From assembly GCA_024276935.1 (NCBI GenBank), contig JAJRWH010000006.1, positions 1-53,365 of the forward strand: a stretch of DNA of 53,365 nt, given 5' to 3'. The first letter of the stretch is position 1. Every line of letters starts with the position of its first letter. The DNA is from Deltaproteobacteria bacterium. GTDB taxonomy: Bacteria > Desulfobacterota > Desulfuromonadia > Desulfuromonadales > Geopsychrobacteraceae. The translations under genes were made by a program, and so were the position numbers. The notes under the pieces are model-generated. The model was not told the DNA's origin, searched no databases, and saw only the letters and a program-made list of their open reading frames with translations. This document shows, in pieces, positions 38,732 through 47,477 of this stretch.

Positions 38732-40021
38732 TCAGGCAGACAATTTCTCACTCAAAAGACTCAACAATTCATCCTCGGTCAACCCTGTCGCTGTTTTTTC
38801 GCCCAGACCCTCCCCATGACGCCGATAAAGATCAAACAGAGCAACAGGCTGGTCACCTGCAGATTTCAACCGGCTGGCCAGAATTCCAAAATCTGCCAAT
38901 TGTGGCTGAGCACAAGAGTTCCGACACCCTGAAATCGCCAGGGAATGCTTTTGGGCCAGGGGACCAAATTTATCTAAAATATGCTGGGCCAGGTTACGCG
39001 TTTCACAGAGCCCCATGCGACACTCCGGCTTGCCCGGGCAGACCCGCAAGACCCCTTCTTCACTTGGCTGAACAGTAAATCCTGCCTCACCCAGAGCCTG
39101 TCGTAAAAGGTCATCCGAATCAGAAACCAGAAGTTCAAGGTTTTGATCTGGCGTCACACGAAGCCAACGGCACTTATGAGCCTCTGCAAGTTCGACAATT
39201 TCGACAAACTCCCGGGCCACCAGTTCACCCGCAAACAGATTCAACAAAATCCTCCGGGAGCTCTCATCAGGGAGTAACTCTTTAGCAAATGCATCACGAA
39301 AACAAACTGCCTGTTTCTTTGCACGTTGTTCTTCTATCTGACGTCGCAGCTCTGCTTCGCCAATGCTATTGAGCAGATGTTTCAACCGGCGACCTTTCTC
39401 CCCCCAGGCCTTGTAAACTTCAACGATTGATTCGGCCAACGGTAAAAGTTCTGCCTCAGACACCCGTGACTGGTACAGAAAACCTGCCTGGGGTTCGCGA
39501 CCGAGGCCTCCGGCAACCCAGACATCGTATGCCGAACCCTCGCCCCTGTCTTCAACCAGGACCATCGCCAGGTCCTGAATTAAATGGCGACTTCCCGTAT
39601 ACCCAGCTTCAAAAGCCATTTTGAATTTTTTTGGCAACCCCTCATAGTGCGGATTACCACTGAAATGCATTAAAAAATGACGCAACATCACCTGAGTCCG
39701 CGCAAAACCGGGACCAAAACCGCTGCTGCATGAAATGCCGCGCACAGCACCGCCACAGGCTCCACGTGAAAAAAGGCCAACCGCCGCCAAACCTCTGAAA
39801 ACATGCAGTAAATCCTCCCCCTTTAAACGGTGAAATTCCACACTGCCACGTGTTGAAAGATGCAGGTTTCCACTCCCGAAGCACGTTCCCAACTCAGCCA
39901 GGGCACGGGCCTGTGCCAAAGACAGGATTCCCCCTGTCAGTTTGACCCGCTGCATATACTCACCACGGTCATTCTGAAGATAAACACCCTCAAGTCGCAA
40001 CTGCTGCTCGTCCAGATCCAT
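38732..40021 (-). CDS. Siroheme/4Fe-4S sulfite (or nitrite) reductase
   Basis: 429 aa. Two ferredoxin-like half domains and the siroheme-cluster site: VCPGKPECRMGLCETRN (C-x5-C) and SGCRNSCAQPQLADFG (C-x3-C). LHLSTRGSVEFH and CGGAVRGISC match the siroheme-binding arginines of the family. Divergent from cysH-cysD-cysNC, so it most likely reduces sulfite to sulfide for assimilation; nitrite reductase remains possible by sequence. Smaller than CysI (570 aa) and closer to compact Fd/other donor-dependent forms. ATG 40021 has GAGGAG 6 nt upstream; a longer frame upstream would cross the promoter. Confidence 0.85.
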   Translation of the reverse strand: MDLDEQQLRLEGVYLQNDRGEYMQRVKLTGGILSLAQARALAELGTCFGSGNLHLSTRGSVEFHRLKGEDLLHVFRGLAAVGLFSRGACGGAVRGISCSSGFGPGFARTQVMLRHFLMHFSGNPHYEGLPKKFKMAFEAGYTGSRHLIQDLAMVLVEDRGEGSAYDVWVAGGLGREPQAGFLYQSRVSEAELLPLAESIVEVYKAWGEKGRRLKHLLNSIGEAELRRQIEEQRAKKQAVCFRDAFAKELLPDESSRRILLNLFAGELVAREFVEIVELAEAHKCRWLRVTPDQNLELLVSDSDDLLRQALGEAGFTVQPSEEGVLRVCPGKPECRMGLCETRNLAQHILDKFGPLAQKHSLAISGCRNSCAQPQLADFGILASRLKSAGDQPVALFDLYRRHGEGLGEKTATGLTEDELLSLLSEKLSA

Positions 40022-40052
40022 TTCTAACTCCTCGTTTTTGACGTTGGCGCGA

Positions 40053-40081
40053 CTATAATCATTTATTAGTCTTATTGTCAA
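40053..40081 (-). promoter_or_regulatory. Sigma-70 promoter of the sulfite reductase gene
   Basis: Minus strand: perfect TTGACA (40076-40081), 17-nt spacer, TTATAG (40053-40058), about 30 nt before the start codon. The whole 40022-40235 region is A+T-rich and shared with the divergent sulfate genes; a TTGACT at 40176-40181 may serve those but lacks a clear -10. Confidence 0.65.
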
Positions 40082-40235
40082 GTTTATGCGTCATGGCAGG
40101 ACACAATGTAACATGCTGTTATTTATCAATTTTATTAAACATACGTATTATCATGTGTTTTATGAATAATTTTTGTTGACTTTTTTTATAGGGTTTACTA
40201 GCCTCTGCCGCAAGCAACCAAAAAGGATGTTGAAG

Positions 40236-40460
40236 ATGGAAACTCACCGCAGAAGCATTGCCAAAGCTCTCTCCTGGAGGCTGTTGGCAACCTTGATTAC
40301 AACCGGTCTGGTTTATTTATTGACCGGCAAGGGAGAATTTGCCGCAACCGTCGGATTGGCTGACACCCTGATCAAATTTGCTATCTACATAGCCCACGAA
40401 AGGGTCTGGAACCGTATTTCCTATGGCCGTCATAAAGACGAGCCGGAATACATCATCTAA
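40236..40460 (+). CDS. DUF2061 small membrane protein
   Basis: 74 aa. METHRRSIAKALSWRLLATLITTG then a hydrophobic helix, a second helix and KFAIYIAHERVWNRISYG: the complete DUF2061 pattern. Two membrane passes. ATG 40236 follows AAGGA by 8 nt; an earlier in-frame ATG at 40173 would start inside the promoter area. The family is often found beside sulfate-assimilation genes, as here; function unknown. Confidence 0.85.
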   Translation: METHRRSIAKALSWRLLATLITTGLVYLLTGKGEFAATVGLADTLIKFAIYIAHERVWNRISYGRHKDEPEYII

Positions 40461-40476
40461 CTTGTGAACGACGCAT

Positions 40477-41163
40477 ATGTTGCTTTTAAACAAACAGAAA
40501 ATGACCGAAAAAATCCTTGAGTCCGGACTACAGAAAGCAACCAGAGGCGATGTTGTTATGGCCTGCTCTTTCAGCGTTGAAGATCTGGCCATCATTGACC
40601 TGCTGCATAGCCTTGCTCCACAGGTGCGGGTTTTCGCCATTGATACTGGCCGGCTCTACGAAGAGACCTACGAAGTTGCCGAGGCGCTGCTGCAAAAATA
40701 TCAACTGCAGATCGACTGGTACCTGCCTCAAACAGAAGCACTCCAGAAGCTGGAGAGAGAGAAAGGTCTTTTCTCCTTTCGTGAAAGCCTCGACAACCGT
40801 CACGAGTGTTGTCGAATCCGCAAGGTTGAGCCCCTGAGCAGAGCCCTGAAAGGACACAGCGGCTGGATTACCGGTCAAAGGCGCAGCCAAAGCACAACCC
40901 GAAGCGCTCTGGCTGGCATCGAAATCGATGCCAGCCATAACAATATGGTCAAAATCAACCCACTGATCGACTGGAGCAACGAAGAGGTATGGGAATACGC
41001 CACAACTCACCGTCTGCCGGTCAACCGTCTACACAGTCAGGGATATCCATCGATTGGCTGTGCGCCCTGTACCCGCGCAATCAAACCGGGTGAGGACGTC
41101 CGCGCAGGGCGCTGGTGGTGGGAAAACCCCGAACACAAGGAATGTGGCCTGCACCGTCCCTGA
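40477..41163 (+). CDS. cysH: Adenylyl-sulfate (APS) reductase, thioredoxin-dependent
   Basis: 228 aa PAPS/APS reductase family. Core motifs ACSFSVEDLAI, FAIDTGRLYEETYEV, HECCRIRKVEPL, GWITGQRRSQS, GCAPCTRAI and the catalytic ECGLH tail. The paired CC plus CxxC bind a 4Fe-4S cluster, which marks the APS-using type rather than the E. coli PAPS type. Therefore APS made by CysD-CysN can be reduced directly to sulfite without an APS kinase step. Confidence 0.92.
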   Translation: MLLLNKQKMTEKILESGLQKATRGDVVMACSFSVEDLAIIDLLHSLAPQVRVFAIDTGRLYEETYEVAEALLQKYQLQIDWYLPQTEALQKLEREKGLFSFRESLDNRHECCRIRKVEPLSRALKGHSGWITGQRRSQSTTRSALAGIEIDASHNNMVKINPLIDWSNEEVWEYATTHRLPVNRLHSQGYPSIGCAPCTRAIKPGEDVRAGRWWWENPEHKECGLHRP

Positions 41164-41175
41164 CAGACAAAATCC

Positions 41176-41212
41176 GTGAGGTGGGAGGGGGTGAGGTGAA
41201 AAGCGAGACCTC
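41176..41212. repeat. G-rich repeat tract after cysH
   Basis: GTGAGGTGGGAGG followed by GGGTGAGGTGAAAAGCGAG, with a GAGGT/ACCTC pairing at the ends. It resembles the tract at 25805-25846 in unit and in lying directly after a gene's stop codon. Confidence 0.55.
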
Positions 41213-41245
41213 TTCTCATTTCAAATCAGTAAAAAAGGAACTCCG

Positions 41246-42139
41246 ATGACACATCTGGAACAGCTGGAAGCTGAAAGCATCCATATTATGCGCGAGGTGG
41301 TTGCCGAGTTTGAAAATCCGGTCATGCTCTACTCGATCGGTAAGGACTCAGCAGTGATGCTGCATCTGGCCCGCAAGGCCTTCTACCCGGCCAAGATCCC
41401 CTTTCCCCTGCTGCACGTCGATACCACCTGGAAATTCAGGGAGATGATCGCCTTCCGCAACAAAATGGCTGAGGATGTCGGATTTGACCTGCTGGTCCAC
41501 ACCAATCAGGAAGGGGTCAGACAGGGAATATCACCCTTTGCGCACGGCAGTGCCCGCTACACCGACATCATGAAGACAGATGCCCTCAAACAGGCTCTCG
41601 ATAAATACGGCTTCGATGCAGCCTTTGGTGGTGCCCGACGTGATGAAGAAAAATCACGGGCCAAAGAACGGATTTTTTCTTTTCGCAATGCCAACCATCG
41701 TTGGGATCCCAAAAACCAGCGCCCTGAGCTGTGGAATATCTACAATGCACGGGTCAACAAGGGAGAATCAATCCGCTCCTTTCCCCTGTCAAACTGGACG
41801 GAACTTGATATCTGGCAGTACATCTACCTGGAGAAAATTCCCATCGTCCCCCTCTATTTCAGCGCAGTACGTCCGGTGGTTGAGCGCGACGGCATGCTGA
41901 TCATGCTCGACGATGAACGAATTGAACTCAATCCAGGAGAAGAGGTCAAAAAGATCCCGGTCCGTTTTCGCACCCTGGGCTGTTACCCTCTAACCGGTGC
42001 CGTTGAGTCAACGGCTGCAACCCTGCCCGAAATTATCCAGGAAATGTTACTGGCCCGCACCAGCGAACGTCAGGGCCGCGTCATCGACCACGACCAGGCA
42101 GGTTCGATGGAAAAGAAAAAGCAGGAAGGGTATTTCTAA
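41246..42139 (+). CDS. cysD: Sulfate adenylyltransferase, small subunit
   Basis: 297 aa PP-loop ATP pyrophosphatase: [60 protein letters not shown], and the [11 protein letters not shown]-like [14 protein letters not shown]. With CysN it forms APS from sulfate and ATP, driven by GTP hydrolysis. AAAAAGGA precedes ATG. cysNC starts 1 nt after its stop. Confidence 0.96.
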   Translation: MTHLEQLEAESIHIMREVVAEFENPVMLYSIGKDSAVMLHLARKAFYPAKIPFPLLHVDTTWKFREMIAFRNKMAEDVGFDLLVHTNQEGVRQGISPFAHGSARYTDIMKTDALKQALDKYGFDAAFGGARRDEEKSRAKERIFSFRNANHRWDPKNQRPELWNIYNARVNKGESIRSFPLSNWTELDIWQYIYLEKIPIVPLYFSAVRPVVERDGMLIMLDDERIELNPGEEVKKIPVRFRTLGCYPLTGAVESTAATLPEIIQEMLLARTSERQGRVIDHDQAGSMEKKKQEGYF

Positions 42140-42140
42140 C

Positions 42141-44051
42141 ATGGCACATCAATCCGAGCTGATCAGCGAGGACATCCTCGCCTACCTCAAGCAGCAGGAA
42201 GAAAAGTCACTGTTGCGTTTTATCACCTGTGGCAGTGTCGACGATGGCAAAAGTACCCTGATCGGGCGGTTGCTATGGGATTCCAAAATGATCTTTGAAG
42301 ATCAGCTGGCCGCCCTTGAAGCAGACAGTAAAAGGGTCGGCACTCAAGGGGAAGAGATCGATTACGCCCTGCTGCTTGACGGTCTCCAGGCCGAACGTGA
42401 GCAGGGAATCACCATCGATGTTGCCTATCGTTTCTTTTCAACGGCTAAACGTAAGTTCATTGTCGCTGACACTCCAGGTCATGAACAGTACACACGCAAC
42501 ATGGTGACCGGTGCCTCAACGGCCGATGTGGCCGTCATCCTGGTCGATGCTCGTAAGGGCTTGTTGACCCAGACTCGTCGCCATAGCTATCTGGTCTCAC
42601 TGGTCGGTATCCGCAAGGTGGTACTGGCAATCAACAAAATGGATCTGGTTGGCTACGATCAGCAAACCTACGAACAGATCTGCCGCGACTACCATCATTT
42701 CGCCAGCGACCTCGGCCTTGAAGAGATCTGCTGCATTCCCCTTTCGGCCCTCAAAGGGGACAACATCATCACCCCCGGCGGCAATACGGACTGGTATCAG
42801 GGTATCAGCCTGTTACAGCACCTTGAGACCGTCAGGCTGCCTGACAGCAGCCACAACAAGCCCTTTCGTATGCGTGTGCAGTGGGTTAATCGTCCGGACC
42901 TCAATTTTCGCGGTTTTTGCGGCACCATTGCCAGTGGTCGCATCCACCCAGGAGATGAAGTACAGGTAGCCTCCTCGGGCAAACGCAGCCGCGTGGCACG
43001 TATCATCACCATGAATGGTGATCTTGAAGAAGCAGTCGCGGGACAGGCGATTACTCTCAGCCTTGAAGAAGAGATCGATATCAGTCGCGGCGACATGTTG
43101 GCAACCAGCGACAGTCAACTCGCTGCAAGTGATCGCCTCAAGGCCAGGATTGTCTGGCTGCACGACAATCACCTGCTCCCGGGACGTAGTTACCTGCTCA
43201 AGATGGGAGCAGCAACCACGCCTGTCCAGATTTCTGAATTAATTCACAAGGTCAACGTCAACAGCCTGCAAAAAGAACCGGGCAAAGCACTCGAACTGAA
43301 CGAAGTCGGTCTTTGCCGCCTCAATCTGAACAGCCCCCTCTCCTGTGATCTTTATCGGGAGACCCGCCTGACCGGCAGTTTTATTCTTATCGACAGGTTG
43401 ACCAATGCGACTGTCGGGGCAGGAATGGTTGAGGAAATCCAACCGGCATCAGACTGCATTCCCTGGCAGGATCTGGAAGTCGATCAGACGGCTCTGGCAG
43501 AGATCAAAGGCCAAAAACCGATGATCTTATGGATTACAGGTCGTCGCTGTGCAGGAAAAACAACCCTGGCTAATCTGATCCAAAAACGTCTGCATGCTGG
43601 CGGCAGACACAGTTGTCTGCTGGATGGAGACAAGTTGCGCAGAGGACTGAACTCAGACCTTGACTATACCGACAGCGGCCAGGTTGAGCATATTCGTCGT
43701 ATTGGTGAGGTCGCCAGAATTACGGCAGAAGCAGGACTCATTGTTCTGGTTGCCACCACCTCACCCTTTGCCACTGAACGCAGTCGAGCACGCGAGATTG
43801 CAAAAGAAATAGATTTCTACGAAATCTTTCTCGACAGTTCACGCGAACTCTGCATGGCACGAGACACAAGTGGCTACTACCAGAGAATCCAGCAGGAACA
43901 CGAAGGAGACAAAAACCTCGTCGACCTGGCCTATGAACCCCCTGCGTCAGCCGACCTGACTCTGGATGGCACCAGGGTCCCGGAAACCCTGGCCGAACAG
44001 GTCATCACCCTGGTAGAGCGACAAAATCCCTCACCAGAGTGGATTATTTAG
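42141..44051 (+). CDS. cysNC: Sulfate adenylyltransferase large subunit fused to an APS-kinase-like domain
   Basis: 636 aa. Residues ~25-440 are CysN, an EF-Tu-like GTPase with GSVDDGKSTLIG, DTPGHEQYTRNM, NKMDLVGYD and two beta-barrel domains. Residues ~455-636 are CysC-like: P-loop GRRCAGKTT (usually GLSGSGKS), DGDKLRRGL (usually DGDNVRHGL), EHIRR (usually ENIRR), SPFATER, and NLVDLAYEPP where FTGID-YEAP is expected. So CysN looks intact while the kinase domain has lost several substrate residues. Start ATG 42141; longer frames run inside cysD. Confidence 0.93.
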   Translation: MAHQSELISEDILAYLKQQEEKSLLRFITCGSVDDGKSTLIGRLLWDSKMIFEDQLAALEADSKRVGTQGEEIDYALLLDGLQAEREQGITIDVAYRFFSTAKRKFIVADTPGHEQYTRNMVTGASTADVAVILVDARKGLLTQTRRHSYLVSLVGIRKVVLAINKMDLVGYDQQTYEQICRDYHHFASDLGLEEICCIPLSALKGDNIITPGGNTDWYQGISLLQHLETVRLPDSSHNKPFRMRVQWVNRPDLNFRGFCGTIASGRIHPGDEVQVASSGKRSRVARIITMNGDLEEAVAGQAITLSLEEEIDISRGDMLATSDSQLAASDRLKARIVWLHDNHLLPGRSYLLKMGAATTPVQISELIHKVNVNSLQKEPGKALELNEVGLCRLNLNSPLSCDLYRETRLTGSFILIDRLTNATVGAGMVEEIQPASDCIPWQDLEVDQTALAEIKGQKPMILWITGRRCAGKTTLANLIQKRLHAGGRHSCLLDGDKLRRGLNSDLDYTDSGQVEHIRRIGEVARITAEAGLIVLVATTSPFATERSRAREIAKEIDFYEIFLDSSRELCMARDTSGYYQRIQQEHEGDKNLVDLAYEPPASADLTLDGTRVPETLAEQVITLVERQNPSPEWII

Positions 44052-44079
44052 CCAATGACAAAAAACCGTAAAGATTCTG

Positions 44080-44108
44080 TTGCATCGGCGGGACGTTCAT
44101 GGTACATA
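44080..44108 (+). promoter_or_regulatory. Promoter of tRNA-Pro
   Basis: TTGCAT (44080-44085), 17-nt spacer, TACATA (44103-44108), ending 10 nt before the first base of the tRNA. Confidence 0.6.
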
Positions 44109-44118
44109 TTCCGACCGT

Positions 44119-44195
44119 CGGAGCGTAGCGCAGCCTGGTAGCGCGCCTGGTTTGGGACCAGGATGTCGGAGGTTCGAATCCTCTCGCTCCGACCA
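44119..44195 (+). tRNA. tRNA-Pro, anticodon UGG
   Basis: 77 nt with encoded CCA. Acceptor CGGAGCG (44119-44125) pairs with CGCTCCG; anticodon stem CCTGG/CCAGG encloses TTTGGGA, giving anticodon TGG at 44153-44155; T loop TTCGAAT is standard. Lies between cysNC and the cyclic-nucleotide-domain gene. Confidence 0.97.
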
Positions 44196-44207
44196 TAAAA
44201 TAATAAA

Positions 44208-44235
44208 AAGGGTCAGCCGTCTCGGTTGACCCTTT
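44208..44235. terminator. Bidirectional terminator after tRNA-Pro
   Basis: AAGGGTCA pairs with TGACCCTT around an inner GCCG/CGGT pairing, with T5 on the plus side and a T-rich tail on the minus side. Serves the tRNA and, from the other side, the mla operon end. Confidence 0.85.
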
Positions 44236-44328
44236 TTCTCTTCAACTTCCGTAAAGTGAGGATTCGATGCGCAGCGAACGCTGACCTGACGTCAGAAAAG
44301 CGGCCAGGGAAGGCTGCTCAGACTTTTG

Positions 44329-44796
44329 CTAAAAAATTGCAGCCAGTCTTTCGAATGATTTACGCAACCGTCTCGACACCGCATAAAACATCCCTTTAAG
44401 CAACTTGCCTCCAACAACCGGATGTTCTTCAAGCAAGGCCTCAAACCGTTCGGCACTCAGCTTGAGCAACCAGACATCTGTCAACGCAGTTGCTGTTACG
44501 GCTCGCTTATCGTCAGAAAAAAGGCTGAGTTCACCGACAACCGATCCTTCACCATAAATACCGACGATAACATGCTTGCCCTTGAACTCGGTTTCCTTCT
44601 TCACCTCAACCTTGCCCTCAACAACAAAGGCCGCCGCATTACCGGCGTCTCCTTCATTCCACAGGACGGTTCCTTCTTCAACCTCACAGCACTCCAGGTA
44701 TTGCCCGGCAATCGCTTTTTGCGCTTCATTCAGATACTGAAAAAACCGAAAGTCAGACTTCATCTTTCGGCAAAGATCTTCTGCCAACATCGCCAT
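44329..44796 (-). CDS. Cyclic-nucleotide-binding domain protein
   Basis: 155 aa, one cNMP-binding beta-roll and nothing else: VLWNEGDAGNAAAFVVEGKVEVKK, then GEGSVVGELSLFSDDKRAVTATAL (phosphate-binding cassette with the GE; the usual Arg of RxA is at KRAVTA). No DNA-binding helix-turn-helix, so it is not a Crp-type activator. Last gene of the mla operon, 6 nt after mlaC, suggesting it senses or tunes that system; inference only. Confidence 0.85.
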   Translation of the reverse strand: MAMLAEDLCRKMKSDFRFFQYLNEAQKAIAGQYLECCEVEEGTVLWNEGDAGNAAAFVVEGKVEVKKETEFKGKHVIVGIYGEGSVVGELSLFSDDKRAVTATALTDVWLLKLSAERFEALLEEHPVVGGKLLKGMFYAVSRRLRKSFERLAAIF

Positions 44797-44802
44797 AATT
44801 CC

Positions 44803-45381
44803 TCAGCCAGTCTTCTTCATTTGCGTAAGTTTGGCTTCCATCTTTTCAAACAGGCCAGAAAAACCATTTTTACGCAAAATCTCGCTGTAGCTTGAACGAT
44901 AGCTGCGCACCAGGCTGACCCCCTCGATCAGAATATCGTATATCTGCCAGGTCCCATTCTTCAGAATCAGCTTGTATTTGACCGGAATCTCGACCTTGTC
45001 CGTAATAAACTTGGTATCGAGAATGGCCTTTTTCCCCTTGATTCTCTCACGCAGATAATCGACACGCCCACCAGAATAGCTGTCAACCCGATTGAGATAG
45101 GTACGCTCCAGAATCTGCACATAGAGCGCCATGAAACGCTTCCGCTCTTCGGGGGTCGCCTTTTTCCAGTGAACCCCGAGGGTTCGCTGAGAAAGAGAAC
45201 GGACTCCAAGAAATTTCTGTACCGTGCCGCTGATCTGTTGTTTCTTGGCTTCAGTATCAAGGTCACTGTTCAGAACCGCAAAAACACCATCGATCATCTG
45301 TTTAATCTGTTCTTGCGGCGTTGAAACCGCCTGAACCGGCAACGCCAAAAACAACAGGGCACAAATCATCAACAGACGCAT
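44803..45381 (-). CDS. mlaC: MlaC-type periplasmic phospholipid-binding protein
   Basis: 192 aa with signal peptide (LMICALLFLALPVQA). MlaC/Ttg2D fold: MIDGVFAVLNSD, FLGVRSLSQRTLGVHWKKATPEERKRFMALYVQILERTY, GTWQIYDILIEGVSLVRSYRSSYSEIL. Shuttles phospholipid between the MlaA outer-membrane site and the MlaFED inner-membrane pump. Confidence 0.93.
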   Translation of the reverse strand: MRLLMICALLFLALPVQAVSTPQEQIKQMIDGVFAVLNSDLDTEAKKQQISGTVQKFLGVRSLSQRTLGVHWKKATPEERKRFMALYVQILERTYLNRVDSYSGGRVDYLRERIKGKKAILDTKFITDKVEIPVKYKLILKNGTWQIYDILIEGVSLVRSYRSSYSEILRKNGFSGLFEKMEAKLTQMKKTG

Positions 45382-45431
45382 AACTCTATTCTCCCGCTGG
45401 TCAATTAAAAGGACACGCCAGGATTATACCC

Positions 45432-46214
45432 TTATTGGGCCACTTTGGCCAGTCTATACTGGGCATAAGCGGCACGCACAAACAGATAGGGATCCAGAGA
45501 ATCACGTTTGGTTTTTTCGTAATTGTCATCATCAAGCGAGAGGTAACTGACAGCAAGTCCGGCCTGAAGTTCGGCCCGATCAAGCAGGCTCCAGTCTCGG
45601 GTCAGATATGTCATGGGATTGAGGAAGGTATCGACAACCAGCCCTCCACTGTCACGCAAGCTTGAAGGGCCAAAGAATGGCAGGACCAGATAGGGGCCCT
45701 GGCCGATATGATAGACACCAAGGGTCTGGCCAAAATCTTCTTCTTTTTGGGAGATTCTGGCCCACTTGTCTGCGGGATCAAAAAGACCACCAATACCGAT
45801 GGTCGAATTGATCAAAAACCGGCTGAGCTCTCTGCCTGAATCGGCAAACTTGAATTGCAGGGCGGCATTGATGATCCGTATCGGACTTTTCAGATTGGAA
45901 AAGAAATGACTGATCGACTTGCGCGCCGGACGAGGAACAACCCGATAAACCCTGGCAACTGGCTTCAAAAAATAGAAATAGAGCTTGTCATTGAACCAGA
46001 AAACCCCTCGATTCCAACCTTCGAGTGGATCAGAAATCAATGGCCCTTCATCTTCTGCGGAAAAGTCATCGGCAAATTCATCATCGAAATCATCGGTGGT
46101 ACCAGCCGCCCCGGTCCCCGCAGTAAGAGAGACGGCTTCCGTCTGTACCGCCCAGACAGGATGCGAAAAAATAACGACTGAAAAAACTGCCAACAGTGCC
46201 AGGAGTAAACGCAC
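45432..46214 (-). CDS. mlaA: MlaA/VacJ-family protein
   Basis: 260 aa. MlaA core: SDPLEGWNRGVFWFNDKLYFYFLKPVARVYRVV, FFSNLKSPIRIINAALQFK, FGQTLGVYHIGQGPYLVLPFFGPSSLRDSGG. Normally an outer-membrane lipoprotein, but the N-terminus here ends in SHPVWA-VQ, a signal peptidase I type site, with no lipobox Cys. An acidic insert (DDFDDEFADDF) lies between signal and core. Works with MlaC; in operon with all Mla parts. Confidence 0.92.
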   Translation of the reverse strand: MRLLLALLAVFSVVIFSHPVWAVQTEAVSLTAGTGAAGTTDDFDDEFADDFSAEDEGPLISDPLEGWNRGVFWFNDKLYFYFLKPVARVYRVVPRPARKSISHFFSNLKSPIRIINAALQFKFADSGRELSRFLINSTIGIGGLFDPADKWARISQKEEDFGQTLGVYHIGQGPYLVLPFFGPSSLRDSGGLVVDTFLNPMTYLTRDWSLLDRAELQAGLAVSYLSLDDDNYEKTKRDSLDPYLFVRAAYAQYRLAKVAQ

Positions 46215-46222
46215 AAGCCCCC

Positions 46223-46666
46223 CTACTTCTGAAAAATATATTTGCTGATCAATTCTTCGAGACTGATCGCCGATTCCGTTTCAGTAATTTCTCCCCCGTC
46301 GGTAATCAGATCGTCGAGTCCGCCAGGGGTAATCTTAACAAAGCGATCGCCAATGATCCCGGCGGTACTGATAGACGCAATAACATCCTCCTGCAACACG
46401 ACCCCCTGATCAATCCGCATTTCAACAACCGCCTCATAGGTGTCAGGATCAAGCTCTATACTGACAACCTTTCCGACCTGCACTCCGGAAATCTCGACTT
46501 TCGACTCCGGCTTCAATCCAGAAACTGACCCGAAACGAGCCGATACGGTATAGGTCGGCTTGTCAAACAGGCCGATATTGCCCAGCCGAACCGACATCCA
46601 GGCAAAGCTGATAAAACCGACCACCATAAACAGGCCAACCGCCACTTCAATATTGATACGTTTCAT
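46223..46666 (-). CDS. mlaD: MlaD, MCE-domain phospholipid transport protein
   Basis: 147 aa. Single N-terminal membrane helix (EVAVGLFMVVGFISFAWMSV) and one MCE domain (YTVSARFGSVSGLKPESKVEISGVQVGKV, ASISTAGIIGDRFVKITPGG). Forms the periplasmic hexamer of the MlaFEDB complex. Overlaps mlaF by 4 nt. Confidence 0.94.
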   Translation of the reverse strand: MKRINIEVAVGLFMVVGFISFAWMSVRLGNIGLFDKPTYTVSARFGSVSGLKPESKVEISGVQVGKVVSIELDPDTYEAVVEMRIDQGVVLQEDVIASISTAGIIGDRFVKITPGGLDDLITDGGEITETESAISLEELISKYIFQK

Positions 46667-47463
46667 TGCAGTGCCGCTTCCTCTCTCTCGCTTGAATAAA
46701 TGGGTCCCATGGTTGTTTCAACAAAGTTTCGTATCAGCGGATTTTCCGAACGCTGAAACTCTTCCGGGGTCAACTGTCCCTGAATCACGCCTTCGGCCAG
46801 CAAGGCCACATGATCGGACAATTTGAAGATTTTGGGAACATCGTGACTGACAATTACTGCGGTGTATCCCAATTCGGCCTGAGTGTGGTGGAAGAGCCGA
46901 TAGATTTCGTTACTCTTCAGTACATCCAGCCCGGTCGTTGGTTCGTCAAAAAAGACCACCTTGGGATTAAGGGCCAATGCCCGGGCCAACCCGACCCGTT
47001 TCTGCATCCCGCCAGAAAGCTGGGCGGGGTATTTGCTCGCAGCCCCCGGCAGGTCCATCATCTGCAACAACTCCTCAACACGGGCAGCAATCTGCCGCGA
47101 GCTGTCATGGGTCCGCTCACGCAGGGGCAAGGCGACATTATCAAAAATTGTCATTGAGTCGAACAGAGCAACGTTTTGGAACAGAACCCCGAAATCACGC
47201 CGAACGACCTTGAGTTGGCGGGCTGAGGCCTGTGTAATGTCCTGACCAAATATCTCAACACGCCCGGCATCAGGCCGCATCAACCCCAGCATATGCTTGA
47301 GAATAACGCTTTTCCCCTGACCACTGGCGCCAACAATAACGGTTGTTGTCCCTTCACAAACCCGCAGGTTGACTCCATCCAGAACCTTCTGGGAGCCAAA
47401 GTATTTTTCAACTCCGGCAAGCTCAATTGATACCGGACAATCTTTCAGTTTCTCATTCTCCAC
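46663..47463 (-). CDS. mlaF: MlaF, ABC ATPase of phospholipid transport
   Basis: 266 aa. Walker A VGASGQGKSVILKHMLGL, signature LSGGMQKRVGLARALAL, Walker B VVFFDEPTTGLDV, H-loop SHDVPKIF. The GxSGxGKS Walker A with the wide linker is typical of MlaF/Ttg2A. No MlaB (STAS) gene is seen in the operon. Confidence 0.94.
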   Translation of the reverse strand: MENEKLKDCPVSIELAGVEKYFGSQKVLDGVNLRVCEGTTTVIVGASGQGKSVILKHMLGLMRPDAGRVEIFGQDITQASARQLKVVRRDFGVLFQNVALFDSMTIFDNVALPLRERTHDSSRQIAARVEELLQMMDLPGAASKYPAQLSGGMQKRVGLARALALNPKVVFFDEPTTGLDVLKSNEIYRLFHHTQAELGYTAVIVSHDVPKIFKLSDHVALLAEGVIQGQLTPEEFQRSENPLIRNFVETTMGPIYSSEREEAALQ

Positions 47464-47477
47464 CTGGTAACAGCCTC

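Noticed and set aside
44119-44235. tRNA-Pro as a phage or island attachment site
   Set aside because: No integrase, no repeat of the tRNA 3' end and no foreign genes beside it.
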